Shown: positions 61,152-64,000 of the stretch, in pieces
Position numbering within the stretch: the stretch's first letter is position 1
Layout: each line of letters starts with the position of its first letter
NCBI GenBank assembly: GCA_003008705.1
Contig: PDUO01000034.1
Span: 372,001-436,000 of the forward strand
Source of the DNA: Pezicula radicicola
Taxonomy: Eukaryota > Ascomycota > Leotiomycetes > Helotiales > Dermateaceae
Length of the DNA stretch: 64,000 bases
Direction: 5' to 3'
Position numbers and translations under genes: made by a program
The notes under the pieces: generated by a model
Told to the model about the DNA's origin: nothing
What the model saw: the letters and a program-made list of their open reading frames with translations, nothing else
Database searches by the model: none

Positions 61152-61910
61152 GATGGGGGGGATCGATGACAGGCTGACTAGGAATGCTGATGCATCCCGA
61201 AGATGCCGTACACGGAGCAGAGGAGGAGAATAAATCCGATTGACACAAGGCGGCAATCAGTCCTTGGATACTGTAGAGCAGTCCAGTACAGCAACACTAC
61301 TAGCTCATGATCTTGTTGTCAGAGGACTGATGTGCCGAGCTTGCTGGATTGTCGACTTTTATGCATGTTTTCATTAGTCGCAAAAGCAGCAAGGACCTGG
61401 GAAGTGACGCTCGAGATGCTACACCACAGAACAGTACACTAGCAGTAACCTGCACAAGTAATAAGTCCCTACCAAATATTGTTTCTGTATAGGTACTCCT
61501 CAGGTACTGTAGTCATCAGCTATTGAATCCAAGAAAATTCGGTTCCCGTCAAAATTCAAATGCTAAATCTAGTCTCATCGTCATCAAGATAATAAATATC
61601 AGGGTCGCTGTTCTTCGAATTTACCAAATTATCACCAAACATGGTATTGTAGTTGAATTATCATTCTACTTGTGCTGCTGCTTTAAGTCGATGGCGGAGG
61701 CTCATCAGGCCGAAATGTTTCTTTGGTCTTTCCCATCCACACACCGGGGCATCATCCCTGCAATTGTCTACAGAAAGCTCACAACAATCATGACATGCGA
61801 ACAACTCCAATCTGCCTCTCCTTGCTGAACAACAACACTGGCTCTGTATATTATTATCATGCGAATACATTATCTTCTAAATCAGTGAGCGACCGCATAT
61901 TCGAGCTACC
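61152..61910. other. Divergent promoter, kinase/syp1
   Basis: Shared upstream region of two divergent genes; no gene inside. GGTACT words repeat near 61490-61512. Confidence 0.5.
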
Positions 61911-64000
61911 ATGGCGACTCTAGAGCGGCAGGAGTACCCGTCGATGCTGGTATGTTCAGGTTCATGTTCTTTGTTCACGCAACCTGTCGCATTCCCTTCT
62001 GGTCTGCGATGCGTTGGCTGACTGTTAAAGCAAACGCTCCCACCTACACTCGCTGTCTCGACATACAATGAACGAGTAAAACGGATTGGAAAGGTCAATA
62101 CCGAGATTGCGGATTGGTTACAGGTACATGCTTCACCAGGCCCCGTCCTCGAACGCCATGTTTACACGTTAGCAGGAGCGGCGGAAGGTGGAAGATCTCT
62201 ACGTCCAGGGCCTCAAAAAGCTTTCAAATAGACCGCTGCCAAGCGCTCAGTCGGAGTTAGGGTATATGCGCCCAATTGAATTTCTGTGAGGGGTGAAAGG
62301 CTGACGAACTACAAGGATATTCAGGGAACCATGGACGAAAATCGTGTCTTCAATTGACTCCATCGCAGAATCACACAGGAGGCTCTCGGAACGAATCGAA
62401 AAAGATGTCGAGCATCCTCTACGACAATTTGGTGCCAAAAATAAGGAGATGCAATCGGCGGTCCAGTATCAGCCCAATTTAGCAACCATGGCGAAGGAGT
62501 TGGAAGATGCGAGAAATCATTCTGAGAAATTGAGCAAAAAGGGTGGTAAAGCCAGCGCCCAGAAAGTTGAAGCGGCAACAACGAGGCTAGAGGGAGCGAA
62601 TGCGCAATGGGATACACAAGCACCTTTAATTTACGAGGCCCTGCAAGCTCTAGATGAGACTCGTCTGAATCACCTGCGAGATCTATTAACGCAACTCGAG
62701 ACACACGAGGCAGACCAGGTAGAACGCAGTAGACAAACGGCCGAGCATACGTTGAACTCGATATTGGAAGTTGATACAGCCATGGAGATTACAGCTTTCG
62801 TTGAAAATACCACCCAAGGAAAGCCAAAGTTGGAACGGAGACAACCGAGCAGTACGAGACAGTCGTCCACTGCGGGGAGCTCCATGGTTCCTCCACCAAC
62901 TCGGGGCCGGGATGACGGGTCAAGTGAGCACTCAGGTCGGATGGATGGTGGCTCAGGTGAATTAATCCTCTCATTGTTCATGAAGTGATACCCGAGAAGC
63001 ATTTGCAGGACTTCAGCCGATCCAAGCATATGCCAATGTGAAATGTATTGTCAGAAACCATACTAATACTTAGTGATCTAGAAACTAAAAATAAACTTGG
63101 CCGACTTGGGACAATGATGAACCGAAGGCGTCAAAGTATCCATGGAGGTTTCCAGAGAGCGTCATCGCCCAATAGGTTGACTCAGAGTTTCCCAAGTTTT
63201 GGGAGAACTTCGAGTAGAGATGGAGGACGACCGAGCCCCTCCCCACGTACCTCTTCGAACAACTTGAGGGAGACGATTGGCGAACATAATAGGCTATCGT
63301 CACTGGCCGAATCTCCCACCGCACTTAGTCTTACTTCGCCCCAGCATGCTCGAGAACAATCTAACGGTACCAATGGTGCTGGATCTCTTATATCGGACGT
63401 AGTACCCGGCACTTCTCACACGGCTAACGGCACTGGAGACGTCGACGTCTCTGATGTTCAGCCACCTCCGGGCCCTCCACCATCTCACGTAAAAGCCGAA
63501 ACCGAAAGAGATTCAGACGGGTTCAATGTACCAGCAGCCATGAATGATCCAATCTCCCAAGCTCAGCTCGAGGCTGCAGAAGGGAGCGAGCAGCCTGGCT
63601 TCAAATTGGATATCAAAAACGAACCAATTCGAGAAGAAGATACTGATGCACAAGCTGCGGTATCAAATGTCACCAACGCATTGAGGAGTACAGCTTTAAC
63701 TCCTAATCGGAAAGCTGGTACAGTCCGAGGACGGAGAGATGTGCGAAACACTATATATGTACCGAACGAGCTCAGCGTTGCCAGCATCGACAGCAATATT
63801 CCACCTTCGCCTGGTTTGCCTCAAGCAAGAGTGCAGGCTCTAGCAGCATTATCTAGTCCAGAGAGAGAACAACACGCTGCACCACCACCTGCCTCTGATA
63901 CAACATCTATCCGCTCTGGACACTCCCTTGCGAACCACGTGTCGAAGCACATTGATTTACATCATCCTGGACTCTGTTCGTCGATCATCGAATCAGTGAC
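61911..64000 (+). CDS. syp1: Syp1-like F-BAR endocytic adaptor, 3' end beyond window
   Basis: Five exons so far (61911-61949, 62031-62123, 62176-62261, 62316-62956, 63082 to the edge) in consistent phase; the last intron has a perfect TACTAATAC branch site. The F-BAR domain fills about residues 1-270: MATLERQEYPSML, STYNERVKRIGKVNTEIADW, ERRKVEDLYVQGLKKL, IVSSIDSIAESHRRL, EKLSKKGGKASAQK and LNHLRDLLTQLETHEADQ. A Ser/Pro-rich linker follows with SRTSS, PSPSPRTSS and IKNEPIREED stretches, typical of Syp1/FCHo proteins before the C-terminal mu-homology domain, which lies outside the window. Syp1 binds membrane and cargo early in clathrin endocytosis and marks cortical sites. No damage seen. Confidence 0.92.

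Noticed and set aside
1..64000. tRNA, rRNA or CRISPR
   Set aside because: No GGTTCRA-type T-loop with matching acceptor stem, no rRNA motifs, and CRISPR is not expected in a fungal nuclear genome; the tandem arrays have no unique spacers.

Overview
This 64 kb window is nuclear DNA of a filamentous ascomycete (Pezizomycotina). The signs are many introns of about 46-130 nt with GTRNGT donors, CTAAC/CTGAC branch sites and YAG acceptors, plus families found in these fungi: Dicer-like 2, HeLo-like/NACHT STAND proteins, Zn(II)2Cys6 regulators, the OTT_1508-like deaminase and Mcr1. A Leotiomycetes source fits the Mcr1 and Dicer proteins, but that is an inference. Three ambiguous bases (two at 3557-3558, one at 3781) and several single-base frame breaks beside short base runs show that assembly quality limits some calls.

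Left part (1-15.4 kb): a viroplasmin/RNase H1-N-like gene runs off the left edge. It is followed by an OTT_1508-like deaminase, a 47-bp minisatellite, a C2H2 zinc-finger gene broken by one in-frame TAG, an 18-bp minisatellite, an intact six-exon Dicer-like 2 gene, a decayed glutamine-synthetase-like pseudogene in AT-rich DNA, and mitochondrial NADH-cytochrome b5 reductase (mcr1).

Metabolic cluster (16.1-27.4 kb): alpha/beta hydrolase, zinc alcohol dehydrogenase, RidA/YjgF protein, nitrilase, sugar-type MFS transporter and a Zn2Cys6 regulator lie together. The dehydrogenase/RidA pair and the nitrilase/transporter pair are divergent, and both shared promoters carry the same 14-bp motif. This suggests a co-regulated catabolic cluster for a nitrile- or imine-yielding compound. 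Four members look damaged: hydrolase frameshifts, a 16-bp duplication in the dehydrogenase, a nonsense codon in the transporter, and loss of the first half of the regulator's zinc cluster where it overlaps the end of a NACHT gene.

Middle (27.4-40 kb): a HeLo-like/NACHT STAND protein, a JmjC (KDM8/JMJD5-like) protein, a large Zn2Cys6 regulator and a second MFS transporter with one apparent frame break. A 7 kb spacer follows (40-47 kb) with simple repeats and no gene I can support.

Right part (47-64 kb): mostly housekeeping genes. These are a small Cys-rich protein, a CCDC124/Oxs1-like ribosome-associated protein, an E2-like (UEV) protein without a catalytic Cys, a many-exon conserved fungal membrane protein, an acidic hypothetical protein, a CDK-like kinase and the start of the endocytic F-BAR adaptor syp1, which runs off the right edge. 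A 2.7 kb spacer before the kinase holds a hairpin-forming inverted repeat.
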